Origin: QHXN01 sp032162705
GTDB taxonomy: Bacteria > Acidobacteriota > Blastocatellia > Pyrinomonadales > Pyrinomonadaceae
Direction of reading: 5' to 3'
Assembly: GCA_032162705.1 (NCBI GenBank)
Contig: JAVRON010000144.1
Location: forward strand, 1 to 64,000
Length of the DNA: 64,000 nucleotides
The notes under the pieces were generated by a model. The model ran no database searches, was not told the origin of the DNA, and saw only the letters and a program-made list of their open reading frames with translations. Below, in pieces: positions 43,692 through 51,554 of this stretch; the first letter of the stretch is position 1, and each line of letters begins with the position of its first letter. The position numbers were made by a program, and so were the translations under genes.

Positions 43692-45170
43692 GTGGAAGAT
43701 TCCAAAACCGTCGTCGCCTCGGAGGAGTTCAGGCGCGAGGAGGAGAGGGTCGAGGGGCGGAGCGCCGTCTTCCGCAAGGAACTCGGACTCCTCGATCTTG
43801 TGCTGACGCAGATCGTCTTCGTCGTCGGCACGATCTGGGTCGGGACGGCGGCGAAGCTGGGCGACGAGCAGCTCTTCTTCTGGCTCCTCGCGATTGCGAC
43901 CTTCTACCTGCCGCTCGCGGCGGTCGTTATCTATCTCAACCGTCTGATGCCGCTCGAAGGCGGGCTGTACCAGTGGGCCAAGCTGGGCTTCAACGAATTC
44001 GTCGGCTTCATGGTGGCATGGAACCTCTGGGTCTTTGCCATCCTCGTAATGTCCGGAATCGGCCTGACGGTGGTGACGAACCTCTCATACGCGTTCGAGG
44101 GCGGACGCTGGATGGCGGAGAGCCGTTGGTTCATCACGCTTTTTAGTTGTGCGCTGGTCGGCGTGATGGTCGCCATCTCGACGCGCGGTCTGGGCCTCGG
44201 CAAGTGGGTTCACAACGCGGGCGGCATACTGCTGCTCGTCACTTTTCTCGCGCTCATCGCGTTGCCGTTCATCAGTCTCGCGCGCGGCACGATCCATGAG
44301 TACCACCCTTTCGTGTTCTCGGTTCCCGCCTTCTCGCTCTCGAACCCAGACCTTTTCAAGAAGAGTCTGAACATCTACAGCAAGATGGCGCTCGGCGCTT
44401 TGACGGGCTTCGAGTACGTCGCGATTCTGGCGGGCGAGTGCAAGACGCCCGCGCGCAACATCGGTCGCTCGGTTCTGATCGCCGCGCCCATCATCGCGCT
44501 GATGTTCATACTGGGGACGAGTTCCGTCCTCGCCTTCTTTCGCCCCGAAGAGGTCGATCTGATCGGCCCCATCGCGCAAGTTCTGACGCGCGGCTTCGGG
44601 CTACTCGGCGCGGCGGCGGCCAACATCGTCTCGCTCGTCATCCTCGCGGTCGTCGGGCGACAGGTCGCGTTGATGAGCATCTACCTGACGGCGAACGCGC
44701 GCCTGCCGATGGTCGCGGGCTGGGACAACCTTCTGCCCGCGTGGTTCACGCGCCTGCATGCGAAGCACAAGACGCCGGTCAACTCGATCCTGCTGGTCGG
44801 CGCGCTGGCGCTCGCGTTGGGCCTGCTGAGTCTGGTCGGCGTCGGGATGCAGGAGGCGAACCAACTGCTCGACAACGCGGCGGGCATCTTCTACGCGCTG
44901 ACCTACATGGTTCTGTTCGCCGTCCCGCTCTTCGCCGCGCGGCGTGTGGGACTGCGCGCGCCCCTGTGGCTGCGTGTGGCGTCGGTGTCGGGCTTCCTCG
45001 TCTCGCTTCTCTACATCGCGCTCACGGTCTTTCCCATCGTCGAGGTCGAGAGCCGCCTGGCCTTCGCCGCCAAGCTCGTCGCCGTCACCATCGCCTTCAA
45101 CCTCGCGGGCGCGGCGCTCTACCGCCTCGGGCGTCGAAGACAGCAAAGCGTCGCGCCGGAGAATACTTGA
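43692..45170 (+). CDS. APC-family amino acid permease
   Basis: 492 residues from a GTG at 43692 with GAAGGAG 9 nt upstream. About 12 TM helices. Hallmarks: LDLVLTQIVFVVGTIWVGTA (TM1), LPLEGGLYQWAKLGFNEFVGF-like segment around residue 85, and FEYVAILAGECKTPARNIGRSV at TM6. It sits 17 bp upstream of hutI, so histidine or a related amino acid is the likely substrate. The upstream hairpin lies close to the ribosome-binding site. Confidence 0.88.
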   Translation: MEDSKTVVASEEFRREEERVEGRSAVFRKELGLLDLVLTQIVFVVGTIWVGTAAKLGDEQLFFWLLAIATFYLPLAAVVIYLNRLMPLEGGLYQWAKLGFNEFVGFMVAWNLWVFAILVMSGIGLTVVTNLSYAFEGGRWMAESRWFITLFSCALVGVMVAISTRGLGLGKWVHNAGGILLLVTFLALIALPFISLARGTIHEYHPFVFSVPAFSLSNPDLFKKSLNIYSKMALGALTGFEYVAILAGECKTPARNIGRSVLIAAPIIALMFILGTSSVLAFFRPEEVDLIGPIAQVLTRGFGLLGAAAANIVSLVILAVVGRQVALMSIYLTANARLPMVAGWDNLLPAWFTRLHAKHKTPVNSILLVGALALALGLLSLVGVGMQEANQLLDNAAGIFYALTYMVLFAVPLFAARRVGLRAPLWLRVASVSGFLVSLLYIALTVFPIVEVESRLAFAAKLVAVTIAFNLAGAALYRLGRRRQQSVAPENT

Positions 45171-45187
45171 GGCCATCGCAAAGAGGC

Positions 45188-46459
45188 ATGAACGAAACAC
45201 TCGCTATCATCAACTGCTCGCAGCTCGTCACGCTCGCGGGGCCCCGTCGCCCGCGCGTGGGCCGTGAGATGCGCGAGCTTGCCATCATCGAAGACGGCGC
45301 GATGCTTGTGCGCGGCAAGCTCATCGAGCGGACGGGGACGCGCGCCGAGATCGAGCCGCTCGCGGGCGCGAGCGTCGAAGTCATCGATGCCGGAGGGCGT
45401 GTCTTGATGCCCGGCTTCGTTGACGCACACGCGCACCCTGTCTTTGCGGGCGACCGCGCGGACGAGTTCGAGAAGCGCGCCGAAGGAATGAGCTATCAGG
45501 AGATCGCGGCGGAGGGCGGAGGTATTCGCTCGACCGTGCGTCGGACGCGCGCGGCGACCGAAGATGAGTTGTACGCGTCGGCGCGTCGGCGCGAGGCTTG
45601 GTTCCTGCGCATGGGCACGACGACGGTCGAGGCGAAGTCGGGTTACGGGCTATCGGTTGAAGACGAGCTGAAGATGCTGCGCGTCGTGCGGCGTCTGGAT
45701 GCGGAGGGACGGCTCGCTTACGTCCCGACCTTTCTCGGCGCGCATGAAGTGCCGGACGAGTACCGAGGGCGGCGCGAAGAGTATGTTGACCTCGTCGTCG
45801 AAGAGATGCTGCCGCGCGTCGCCGTCGAGGGGTTGGCGGAGTTCTGCGACGTGTTCTGCGAGGAGCGCGTCTTCACGGTCGGAGAGTCGCGGCGCGTGCT
45901 CGAAGCGGCGCGCGGGCGTGGGCTTTCTCTTCGCATCCACGCGGATCAACTCACGCGCGGCGGCGGCGCGCTGCTCGCGGCAGAACTGAAGACGAAGACC
46001 GCAGACCATCTCGAACACACGGACGCCCAAGGCTTCGCGGCCTTGAAGTCGGCGGGCGTGCAACCCGTCCTGCTGCCCGGCTCGGTCTACGCGCTCGGCT
46101 CCGTTCGCTACCCCGCGGCGCGCGAGATGATCGAGGCGGGACTCGCCGTGGTCGTCGCAACGGACTTCAATCCCGGCTCCTCGCCCACGCCCTCGATGAC
46201 GATGATCCTCTCGCTCGCCTCGACGCACATGAAGATGACGCCCGCCGAAGGCTTGTCTGCCGCGACCGTCAACGCCGCATACAGTCTGAACCGAGGCGAC
46301 CACGTAGGCACGCTCGAAGCAGGCAAACGCGCCGACTTCGTCATTCAAGACTGCGCGGACTATCGCGAGCTGGCCTACTTCTTCGGCGTTGAGCACCCAC
46401 ACGCCGTCTACGTCGGCGGGCGCGCGGCGTTCATACGCGAGCGGGAATGCGACGCGTAA
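45188..46459 (+). CDS. hutI: imidazolonepropionase
   Basis: 423 residues. Amidohydrolase fold with the metal site VDAHAHPVF (residues ~79-87), EAKSGYGLSVEDELKML, HADQLTRGGGALLAAEL, DHLEHTD, and ATDFNPGSSPTPSM. It hydrolyses 4-imidazolone-5-propionate to N-formimino-glutamate, the third step of histidine breakdown. HutH, HutU and HutF/HutG are not in the window. GAGG lies only a few nt before ATG, a tight spacing. A promoter for the RNA candidate begins 10 bp after its stop. Confidence 0.95.
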   Translation: MNETLAIINCSQLVTLAGPRRPRVGREMRELAIIEDGAMLVRGKLIERTGTRAEIEPLAGASVEVIDAGGRVLMPGFVDAHAHPVFAGDRADEFEKRAEGMSYQEIAAEGGGIRSTVRRTRAATEDELYASARRREAWFLRMGTTTVEAKSGYGLSVEDELKMLRVVRRLDAEGRLAYVPTFLGAHEVPDEYRGRREEYVDLVVEEMLPRVAVEGLAEFCDVFCEERVFTVGESRRVLEAARGRGLSLRIHADQLTRGGGALLAAELKTKTADHLEHTDAQGFAALKSAGVQPVLLPGSVYALGSVRYPAAREMIEAGLAVVVATDFNPGSSPTPSMTMILSLASTHMKMTPAEGLSAATVNAAYSLNRGDHVGTLEAGKRADFVIQDCADYRELAYFFGVEHPHAVYVGGRAAFIRERECDA

Positions 46460-46468
46460 AAATAATCG

Positions 46469-46497
46469 TTGACGAGTAAAAGGGCGTCGTCTATCAT
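46469..46497 (+). promoter_or_regulatory. strong sigma70-type promoter for the RNA candidate
   Basis: TTGACG and TATCAT with exactly 17 bp between them. It lies in the gap after hutI and does not serve a long downstream ORF directly, since the first large gene starts 330 bp later behind a terminator. Confidence 0.72.
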
Positions 46498-46512
46498 CGT
46501 GTCAACACTGGA

Positions 46513-46525
46513 AAGGAGGTGATCC
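46513..46525 (+). promoter_or_regulatory. extended Shine-Dalgarno, full complement of 16S 3' end
   Basis: AAGGAGGTGATCC is the exact reverse complement of the canonical bacterial 16S 3' end. It precedes a 12-codon ORF by 8 nt. AGGAG (46514-46518) could also be masked by CTCCT at 46566-46570. Confidence 0.7.
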
Positions 46526-46533
46526 GAAAATAT

Positions 46534-46572
46534 ATGAATTCAAATCACAGTGAGGTGGCTGGAGTCTCCTGA
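46534..46572 (+). CDS. possible 12-residue leader peptide MNSNHSEVAGVS
   Basis: ATG to TGA in the 5' part of the RNA candidate, behind an unusually strong ribosome-binding site. No other evidence of coding, and it could simply be a ribosome-stalling or structural feature. The end of the ORF overlaps the sequence that can pair with the Shine-Dalgarno. Too short for function to be inferred. Confidence 0.35.
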   Translation: MNSNHSEVAGVS

Positions 46573-46713
46573 ACAGGGATTAGCACCACAACTGAAGCAG
46601 TACCAAGCCTATGGCTGTAATCCCTGAAGAGTGGCTTTCGAGCGGTCTTTGACACCGCCGACCAAGTTCAGAGAGGCTAATCCACACAGTCCACCGAGCC
46701 ATAGGAGATAAAG

Positions 46714-46751
46714 AGAGGCGGCACTTGAAAAGGTGTCGCCTCTTAACTTTT
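46714..46751 (+). terminator. terminator of the RNA candidate
   Basis: An 11-bp stem (AGAGGCGGCAC / GTGTCGCCTCT with one G-U pair), loop of 8 nt, then TAACTTTTAC. A standard Rho-independent layout. Confidence 0.78.
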
Positions 46752-46827
46752 ACACGGCGGCAGTGTGGTCAAGGCCCCCTTCCGGCACTCTCATTGCACA
46801 GGGGCGATGCGAGGGGGAAGAAAGCCG

Positions 46828-47463
46828 ATGATTTCGTTTCGGAAACATGCACTGGAGGGTACACGCTGCCCCAATTCATTCCTCAAACGCCGCCCGCGCC
46901 GTGCCGACACGACTTCGAGAGTCGCCGTGTTGATTCTTCTCCTGCTCGCCGCCGACGCGAACGGCGCAGCGTCAACCGGACAAAAGGGTAGAGAAAAGAC
47001 GCGTGGCGAAGGGCATAGGGCCGTCGCGTCTCAAACGCCTGCGCGGAAAGCGCCGGGGAGAGGCGATGAGTCTGCGGGAGAGTCAAAGATTCCGATTCGA
47101 GTCACGCGCGTCGATACGCCCGAAGGCCCGAGCGTGGTCGCGACGATAGGGGATTTCCCCGCAGACTTGAACGAAGGTGGGCAGGACTTCCTGAAGCGCG
47201 AGTTCTTCGAGCACTTCGCCTCGGACGTGCTCGGACTCGGGGACTCTGAGTCGCACGCGACGCTCAAGGTCGCGCTGCTGCCGCAGGAGAAGGAGAATCA
47301 GCGCGAAGGCGACTTCACCTTCGGCAAGCTTTCGGGGCGCATGGTCGTGTTGGTGGAGAAGCGCCGTGTCATGGTGGCCTGCACGTTTTCCGAGGCGGAG
47401 AGCGTGCCGCAACTGCTGGCTGTTCTGGAAAGGCTTTTCGCCGGCGGGGTCTCTGCCGTGTAG
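46828..47463 (+). CDS. exported hypothetical protein
   Basis: 211 residues from ATG 46828 with GAGGGG upstream; an in-frame start 21 codons earlier is less likely. Basic N-terminus, TM/signal at ~30-47 (VAVLILLLLAADANGA), then a Lys/Gly-rich linker. The C-terminal ~120 residues are a compact soluble domain (IPIRVTRVDTPEGPSVVATIGDFPADL, then DFTFGKLSGRMVVLVEKRRVMVACTF). No family was recognised. 47464-47690 downstream contains nothing recognisable. Confidence 0.65.
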   Translation: MISFRKHALEGTRCPNSFLKRRPRRADTTSRVAVLILLLLAADANGAASTGQKGREKTRGEGHRAVASQTPARKAPGRGDESAGESKIPIRVTRVDTPEGPSVVATIGDFPADLNEGGQDFLKREFFEHFASDVLGLGDSESHATLKVALLPQEKENQREGDFTFGKLSGRMVVLVEKRRVMVACTFSEAESVPQLLAVLERLFAGGVSAV

Positions 47464-47690
47464 GCAGCCGGGCGTGATAACAGAAAAGTGATAGTTCGGG
47501 GAAGATGACGTAAAGCTTTCCCGTTAGTCTCTCACTCATTCAAGGGGGTTGTAGGGTGGGTTTCGGGGGAATGCCTGCTCTGCATGGTTAAGTCAAGAGC
47601 CTTGTCTCAGGCGTTTGGGGGAGCGCCCGGGACAGGGCTTCTGACTTTTGAGATGCCTCTCGGCGGCCAACAACAAATCATTTAATGCGG

Positions 47691-47724
47691 GAAGCCCCGC
47701 CCTGGGGAGCCGGGGCGGGGCTTC
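47691..47724. other. GC-rich hairpin
   Basis: GAAGCCCCGCC and GGCGGGGCTTC are perfectly complementary with a 12-nt loop. An A-run follows on the plus strand; on the minus strand this hairpin comes after the T-run of the next terminator, so it is not a classic terminator by itself. Confidence 0.7.
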
Positions 47725-47726
47725 AA

Positions 47727-47770
47727 AAAAACTGAAGGCGCGTTGTCGCGACAACGCGCCTTCAGTTTTT
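47727..47770. terminator. bidirectional terminator, 22-bp perfect palindrome
   Basis: A perfect 44-bp palindrome centred at 47748/47749, with A5 at one end and T5 at the other. On either strand it is a GC-rich stem followed by a T run. It lies after the Asn-rich lipoprotein gene (minus) and downstream of 47463 (plus). Confidence 0.85.
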
Positions 47771-47788
47771 ACACAAGCTGGCAAGAAC

Positions 47789-48094
47789 CTAGTTGTGGTT
47801 GGTGCTCGTGTTGGAGTTGTGGTTCATGTTGCTGGTGTTCGTGTTGCTCATGTTACGGTTGCTCATGCTGCCGTTCATGTTGCTGGTGCTGGTGTTGCTG
47901 GTGCTGGTGTTGCTGGTGTTGCTGCTACCGGAGTTGGTGTTGCCGATAACAGTCACGTTGGCATTGCTGATGGTAACGTTGGCGTTCGCGGCGTTGGCGT
48001 TCGCCGCGTTCGTGTTGTTGGTATTGTCACCACCGCCGCATGCCGAGAGGCTCGCGACGCCAGCCAACGCCAGAAGTGCTAAAGTCTTGCGCAT
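47789..48094 (-). CDS. Asn/Ser/Thr-rich lipoprotein
   Basis: 101 residues. Signal peptide with lipobox LSAC (Cys19), then only low-complexity sequence: NTNNTNAANANAANANV, TSNTSTSN repeats and NMSNRNMSN. Asn makes up about a third of the mature part. Such sequence is flexible and may be a surface spacer; the lipoprotein at 231-728 has a similar Asn-rich linker. CAGGAG is 8 nt before ATG. The DNA of the repeat part shows a 'tgttgctggt' period on the opposite strand. Confidence 0.8.
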   Translation of the reverse strand: MRKTLALLALAGVASLSACGGGDNTNNTNAANANAANANVTISNANVTVIGNTNSGSSNTSNTSTSNTSTSNMNGSMSNRNMSNTNTSNMNHNSNTSTNHN

Positions 48095-48121
48095 AGATCG
48101 TTCTCCTGAATTCAGTTTAAA

Positions 48122-48135
48122 TTGAGGTACCTCAA
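48122..48135. promoter_or_regulatory. 14-bp perfect palindrome near the lipoprotein promoter
   Basis: TTGAGGTACCTCAA sits just downstream of the predicted transcription start, a typical operator position. Confidence 0.5.
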
Positions 48136-48144
48136 GCGTGGGAA

Positions 48145-48173
48145 ACTATACTTAAAACGGGCTTTGCTGTCTA
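48145..48173 (-). promoter_or_regulatory. sigma70-type promoter for the Asn-rich lipoprotein
   Basis: On the minus strand TAGACA and TATAGT are 17 bp apart, about 50 bp before the start codon. Confidence 0.6.
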
Positions 48174-48216
48174 GCCGTCACCGAAAATTTTTTTCTCCCG
48201 CCGGGGGGCGCTTGTG

Positions 48217-48368
48217 TATAATACCGGATGTGGTTGTGGCGCTGAAGCTGGCCGCATCTCAGTTTCGGCTGACTCTCCCGTCCGGGTCACGAAAGCCCAC
48301 AGACAAACTGACGGAAGTGCTAAGAGTAAAAGGTGAGACCCGTTATGGCGAAACGGGTCTCACTTTTT
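48217..48368 (+). ncRNA. weak candidate small RNA between two minus-strand genes
   Basis: TATAAT at 48217-48222 with no good -35 box, then ~140 nt. CAGTTT / AAACTG and a GGCTGACT stem-loop lie inside, ending at a terminator hairpin with T5 on the plus strand. The terminator may belong only to the minus-strand gene at 48397, so transcription on this strand is unproven. Confidence 0.25.
48333..48368. terminator. bidirectional hairpin terminator
   Basis: GTGAGACCCGTT and AACGGGTCTCAC pair (48333-48344, 48352-48363). Plus strand is followed by TTTTT, minus strand by CTTTTAC. It most probably terminates the minus-strand gene starting at 49104. Confidence 0.8.
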
Positions 48369-48396
48369 CTGCGTTTTACAAGGCTTTTCAAGCTTT

Positions 48397-49104
48397 TCAG
48401 TCCCGCGAAGGGGGCTTGGCCGGTTTGGCGGCGTCCCCTTCCGTTGTGCGCTCTGAGGGTAGGAGGTTCGACGGGCTGGGCTTGTCGGGCGAGGTGTGTG
48501 TGTGGACGATCTTCCACTCGACGCCGATTTTCTGGTAGACGATTGAGAGGCGTCCCGTGGCGTGCTCGGGCTGCCCTTCGGCGGTCTGCGACTGATCCCA
48601 GAGGCACGTGACGAGCGCGGCAGAGGTCCCAAGGGTCTTTACGCGCAGGTCGCGCACGTCGAGTTTTACGTCCTTGATCTTCGCGTACAAGCTCTCTCGA
48701 TTGCTGCGCGCCTGCTCCCAGGACTTCGTCACCGAGCCGTTGTTGTTGAAGACGACGAGCTGCGGCGAGTTCCAGTAGAGCTTCATCACGGCGTCTGCGT
48801 CGGCGCGGCGTATGCCGTCCACGAGCGAGTCGAAGGCTTCGCGGACGGCGCGCGCCTGTGCGGCCTCTGCCGTAGACTGCGCGGTGCGCGTCGTCTGGGT
48901 CGCGCGGCGCGTGCGCGTCGTAGTGGCCTGCTCAGACTGCGCGGGCACACTCTCCTGCGCGGGCTTCGCGGTTGTCTTTGTGGAAGTCGCCTGACGCCTG
49001 CCCGGCGAGGACGTGCGCGTCGTACTCGTGTTTGTGTTCTGCGCGGAGACGGTCGCCGCAAGCGCAGCTACGAGCGACGTGGTTAAGAACAGTCTTTTTA
49101 TCAT
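48397..49104 (-). CDS. exported SnoaL/DUF4440-like protein with Thr-rich linker
   Basis: 235 residues. Signal peptide (LFLTTSLVAALAATVSAQ), a ~60-residue Thr/Ser/Arg/Gln-rich linker, then an NTF2-like domain (residues ~82-205) with VREAFDSLVDGIRRADADAVMKLYW and YQKIGVEWKIVHTHTS, ending in a Pro/Ser/Lys tail. Same fold as 43123-43596. Function unknown. It is followed by a clear terminator. Confidence 0.8.
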   Translation of the reverse strand: MIKRLFLTTSLVAALAATVSAQNTNTSTTRTSSPGRRQATSTKTTAKPAQESVPAQSEQATTTRTRRATQTTRTAQSTAEAAQARAVREAFDSLVDGIRRADADAVMKLYWNSPQLVVFNNNGSVTKSWEQARSNRESLYAKIKDVKLDVRDLRVKTLGTSAALVTCLWDQSQTAEGQPEHATGRLSIVYQKIGVEWKIVHTHTSPDKPSPSNLLPSERTTEGDAAKPAKPPSRD

Positions 49105-49198
49105 TGCCGAAACACCCTTCTCAAAATCCGAAGGCGCACGCGCTGATGGATGGCCGCGCGCCGCCGGACAAAATAAACTTCACCGGGCGAAATAAACT

Positions 49199-50707
49199 TC
49201 AGACGAGGCTGGCCGCATTGCGTAGACGCACGGCGCAGCGTTCGCGCCCGATCACTTCAAACACATCGAACATCGAGGGGCCCACCGATTGGCCCGTCAG
49301 CGCCGTGCGCGAGGCGTTGATGAGGAGAGCGGCCTTGACGCCCGCCTCTTCGGCGAAAGCGCGCAGCGCCTGCTCGATTGTCTCCAACGTCCACGGCTCG
49401 ACCGCCTCAAGTCGCGCGGCCAAACGTGGAAGCATCTCGCGCAGCGCCGAGTCCTTCTTCAAGTTCTTCGCCAACGCCGCCTCGTCATACTCGAACTCGT
49501 CCGAGAAGTACGCGCGCCCCTGCCCCGAAAAATCCTTGAGCGTGATGAAGCGCTGGCGGATAAGCTCAATGGTGCGCTCGAACCAAGCGCGCTCTTCCGT
49601 CTCATACTCTGGCCGCCAGAGTCCCGCCGCTTCAAGCTCTGATTTGACCATCGGCAGAAGCTCTGCAAGCGGCATCGTGCGGACGTACTCGGCGTTCATC
49701 CAGAGCGCCTTCTGGTCAGTCCACTGGCGCGGGTCTGTTTCGCTGAAGTTGAAGACGGCGTTCGAGCGGTGGACGCCTTCGAGCGAGAAGCGCTCGACCA
49801 TCTCTGCGAGCGACATGATCTCTTTCTGCTCGTCGCCGGGCGACCAGCCGAGGAGCGTCAGATAGTTGCGGAAGGCTGCGGGGATGAAGCCTCGGTCGCG
49901 GTAAGTCGTCAACGAGACGACCTCGCCGTGCTTGCGCTTCGAGAGCTTTGCCTTGTTCGGCGCGAGTATCAAGGGCAGGTGCGCGAACACAGGCGTGGGT
50001 CGGGCCAGCGCCTCGTAGATGAGCACCTGCTTGTGCGTGTTCGTCAGGTGATCCTGACCGCGTATGACGTGCGTGATGCCCATCTCGATGTCATCGACGA
50101 CGACCGAAAGATTATAGAGCGGCGTGAGATCGCCGGAGCGCAGCAGCACGAGGTCTTCTATCTCCGAGTGATCGCGCGCCTGCTCGCCGTAGACGGCGTC
50201 GGTGAAGTGTGTCTGCCCCTCGCGCGCGACCTTCAGGCGCACGGCGAACGGCTCGCCCGCTTCCGCCCTACGGTTCGACTCTTCGAGCGACAGGTCGCGG
50301 AAAGGATTGCTGCGGTGGTCTGCGCCCGTGTGCGCCGCGGCCTGCGTGCGTGCGCGCTCGGCTATCTCCTGCTTGACGTTCGAGTCGGAGCGCTCGCCCT
50401 TCGGCGTGAAGTCGCGATAAGCCTTGCCCTCCTCGACGAGATGGAGCGCGGCCTCGCGATGCTTGTCTGCGTTACGCGACTGGAAGACGATCTCCTCGTC
50501 ATAGTCGCCGATGCCGAGCCACTCCATCCCTTCAAGGATCGAGCGCGTGGACTCGTCGGTCGAGCGTTGCAAATCGGTGTCCTCGACCCGGAGCAGAAAC
50601 TTGCCGCCCGACTTGCGCGCGAACAGCCAGTTGAACAGCGCCGAGCGCGCTGCGCCGATGTGCAGGTAGCCCGTGGGCGATGGTGCGAAGCGGACGCGGA
50701 CAGTCAT
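49199..50707 (-). CDS. gltX: glutamyl-tRNA synthetase
   Basis: 502 residues from ATG 50707; earlier in-frame codons fall in the hairpin repeat. Class I synthetase: RFAPSPTGYLHIGAARSALFN carries the HIGH motif (HIGA here), and KLSKRKHGEV holds KMSKS-like KLSKR. The C-terminal anticodon-binding domain is present. It charges tRNA-Glu. It is not fused to any other domain and has full family length. Confidence 0.97.
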   Translation of the reverse strand: MTVRVRFAPSPTGYLHIGAARSALFNWLFARKSGGKFLLRVEDTDLQRSTDESTRSILEGMEWLGIGDYDEEIVFQSRNADKHREAALHLVEEGKAYRDFTPKGERSDSNVKQEIAERARTQAAAHTGADHRSNPFRDLSLEESNRRAEAGEPFAVRLKVAREGQTHFTDAVYGEQARDHSEIEDLVLLRSGDLTPLYNLSVVVDDIEMGITHVIRGQDHLTNTHKQVLIYEALARPTPVFAHLPLILAPNKAKLSKRKHGEVVSLTTYRDRGFIPAAFRNYLTLLGWSPGDEQKEIMSLAEMVERFSLEGVHRSNAVFNFSETDPRQWTDQKALWMNAEYVRTMPLAELLPMVKSELEAAGLWRPEYETEERAWFERTIELIRQRFITLKDFSGQGRAYFSDEFEYDEAALAKNLKKDSALREMLPRLAARLEAVEPWTLETIEQALRAFAEEAGVKAALLINASRTALTGQSVGPSMFDVFEVIGRERCAVRLRNAASLV

Positions 50708-50715
50708 TCTTAGGA

Positions 50716-50803
50716 AGTGATAAGTGATGAGTGATAAGTGATAAGAAAGAGCAGTTGGCTTCTTCTTACCATTCCTTATCACTTATCACTCATCACTTAT
50801 CAC
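50716..50803. repeat. family C hairpin between gltX and the YetF-like gene
   Basis: 29-bp perfectly complementary arms built from 'gtgataa' units, with a ~29-nt loop. The right arm encodes the last residues SDK and the TGA of the YetF-like protein. Confidence 0.95.
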
Positions 50804-51386
50804 TCCTTTTCATCTCTTCGATCTGATGGCTCAGTTGCTCGATGCGCGCGAGTAGTTCCCGGTGGCGCTGCTCCTCAAGGGGCGGCGTGTGTCCTTCGAT
50901 GAAGAAGCCGCCGCCGGGTTCGAGCACGCAGGTCTCGATGTCTTCGAGTCGCCCGAAACCCTGCCGGTGCGCGACCGTCTGTAGCTCGGTGACTGTCAAA
51001 AGCTCGCGCGCAAGTCCATCTTTGCAGACCTTGCCGTTCTCGATGAGCTTCGTCGGCGTACCTTCGAGCAGTTGGTCGAGCCGCTTGTGCTTGAACATAA
51101 AGCGCACGACGACATAGTTGACGACGAGCAGCGCGACCGCGCCCGTCAGCCCGCCCGAGATGCTGTTGTCCTCGCCGATGATCGCGTTCTGCACCGTATT
51201 CGAGAGCGAGAGCAGGACGACGAGGTCGAAAGGATTTAGTTGCGCCAGCTCGCGTTTGCCGAAGACGCGCAGCAACACGACGAGCGCGACGTAGACGATG
51301 ACGGGACGCAGAATCTTCTCGGCGATGGGCAGCCCCGGCCCGGCGAGAAGGTGCGAGAGCGTTCCGTCCCAAAGGAGTTCGGACAT
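50793..51386 (-). CDS. YetF-like (DUF421) membrane protein
   Basis: 197 residues from ATG 51386 with GAGGAG upstream. Three N-terminal TMs (VIVYVALVVLLRVFGKRELAQLNPFDLVVLLSLSNTVQNAIIG, typical of the family) are followed by a soluble domain with GTPTKLIENGKVCKDGLARELLTVTELQTVAHRQGF. DUF421 proteins are thought to sense or modify the envelope; the role is unknown. The upstream DNA holds a short direct repeat 'tgaaagagcggc'. Confidence 0.88.
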   Translation of the reverse strand: MSELLWDGTLSHLLAGPGLPIAEKILRPVIVYVALVVLLRVFGKRELAQLNPFDLVVLLSLSNTVQNAIIGEDNSISGGLTGAVALLVVNYVVVRFMFKHKRLDQLLEGTPTKLIENGKVCKDGLARELLTVTELQTVAHRQGFGRLEDIETCVLEPGGGFFIEGHTPPLEEQRHRELLARIEQLSHQIEEMKRSDK

Positions 51387-51554
51387 CGGCGCTTCTCCTC
51401 GAAAGCGAATTTTGAAAGAGCGGCGAAAGCAACTGTTGAAAGAGCGGCAAACACTTCCGTCCCTGACCGAGTTTCGACTGGACGGCTGCGAAAATAAATT
51501 AAGGTTACCTGAACTTTTGAAATCCAAGTAACCTGCGGCTGCGGCGATAATTAA

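Larger units (their letters stand above)
46504..46751 (+). ncRNA. candidate structured RNA, ~250 nt
   Basis: Starts near 46504, from the promoter above, and ends at a terminator stem. Pairings visible: CCTATGGCT (46608-46616) with AGCCATAGG (46697-46705), 9 bp; GGATTAGC (46577-46584) with GCTAATCC (46676-46683), 8 bp. Together they form an H-type pseudoknot. An alternative local stem CAGGGATTA / TAATCCCTG (46574-46582, 46618-46626) competes with the second pairing, so a conformational switch is possible. GCGGT / ACCGC (46642-46658) makes a small hairpin. The 5' end carries AAGGAGGTGATCC and a short ORF. The gene family was not recognised. Confidence 0.65.

Noticed and set aside
44438..45187. 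Extended N-terminus of HutI starting within the permease gene
   Set aside because: The extra 250 codons overlap the permease and read as Arg-rich shadow; HutI homology begins at the ATG at 45188.
46504..46751. tmRNA, because of short ORF plus pseudoknot
   Set aside because: There is no alanine-tRNA-like acceptor with encoded CCA and T loop, the ORF does not end in a hydrophobic Ala-Ala tag, and the 5' end does not match tmRNA.
48217..48368. Cyclic-di-GMP (GEMM) riboswitch
   Set aside because: ACGAAAGCC is faintly like part of the GEMM core, but the conserved GGCAAACC block and the tetraloop-bearing P2 are missing, and no plus-strand gene follows directly.
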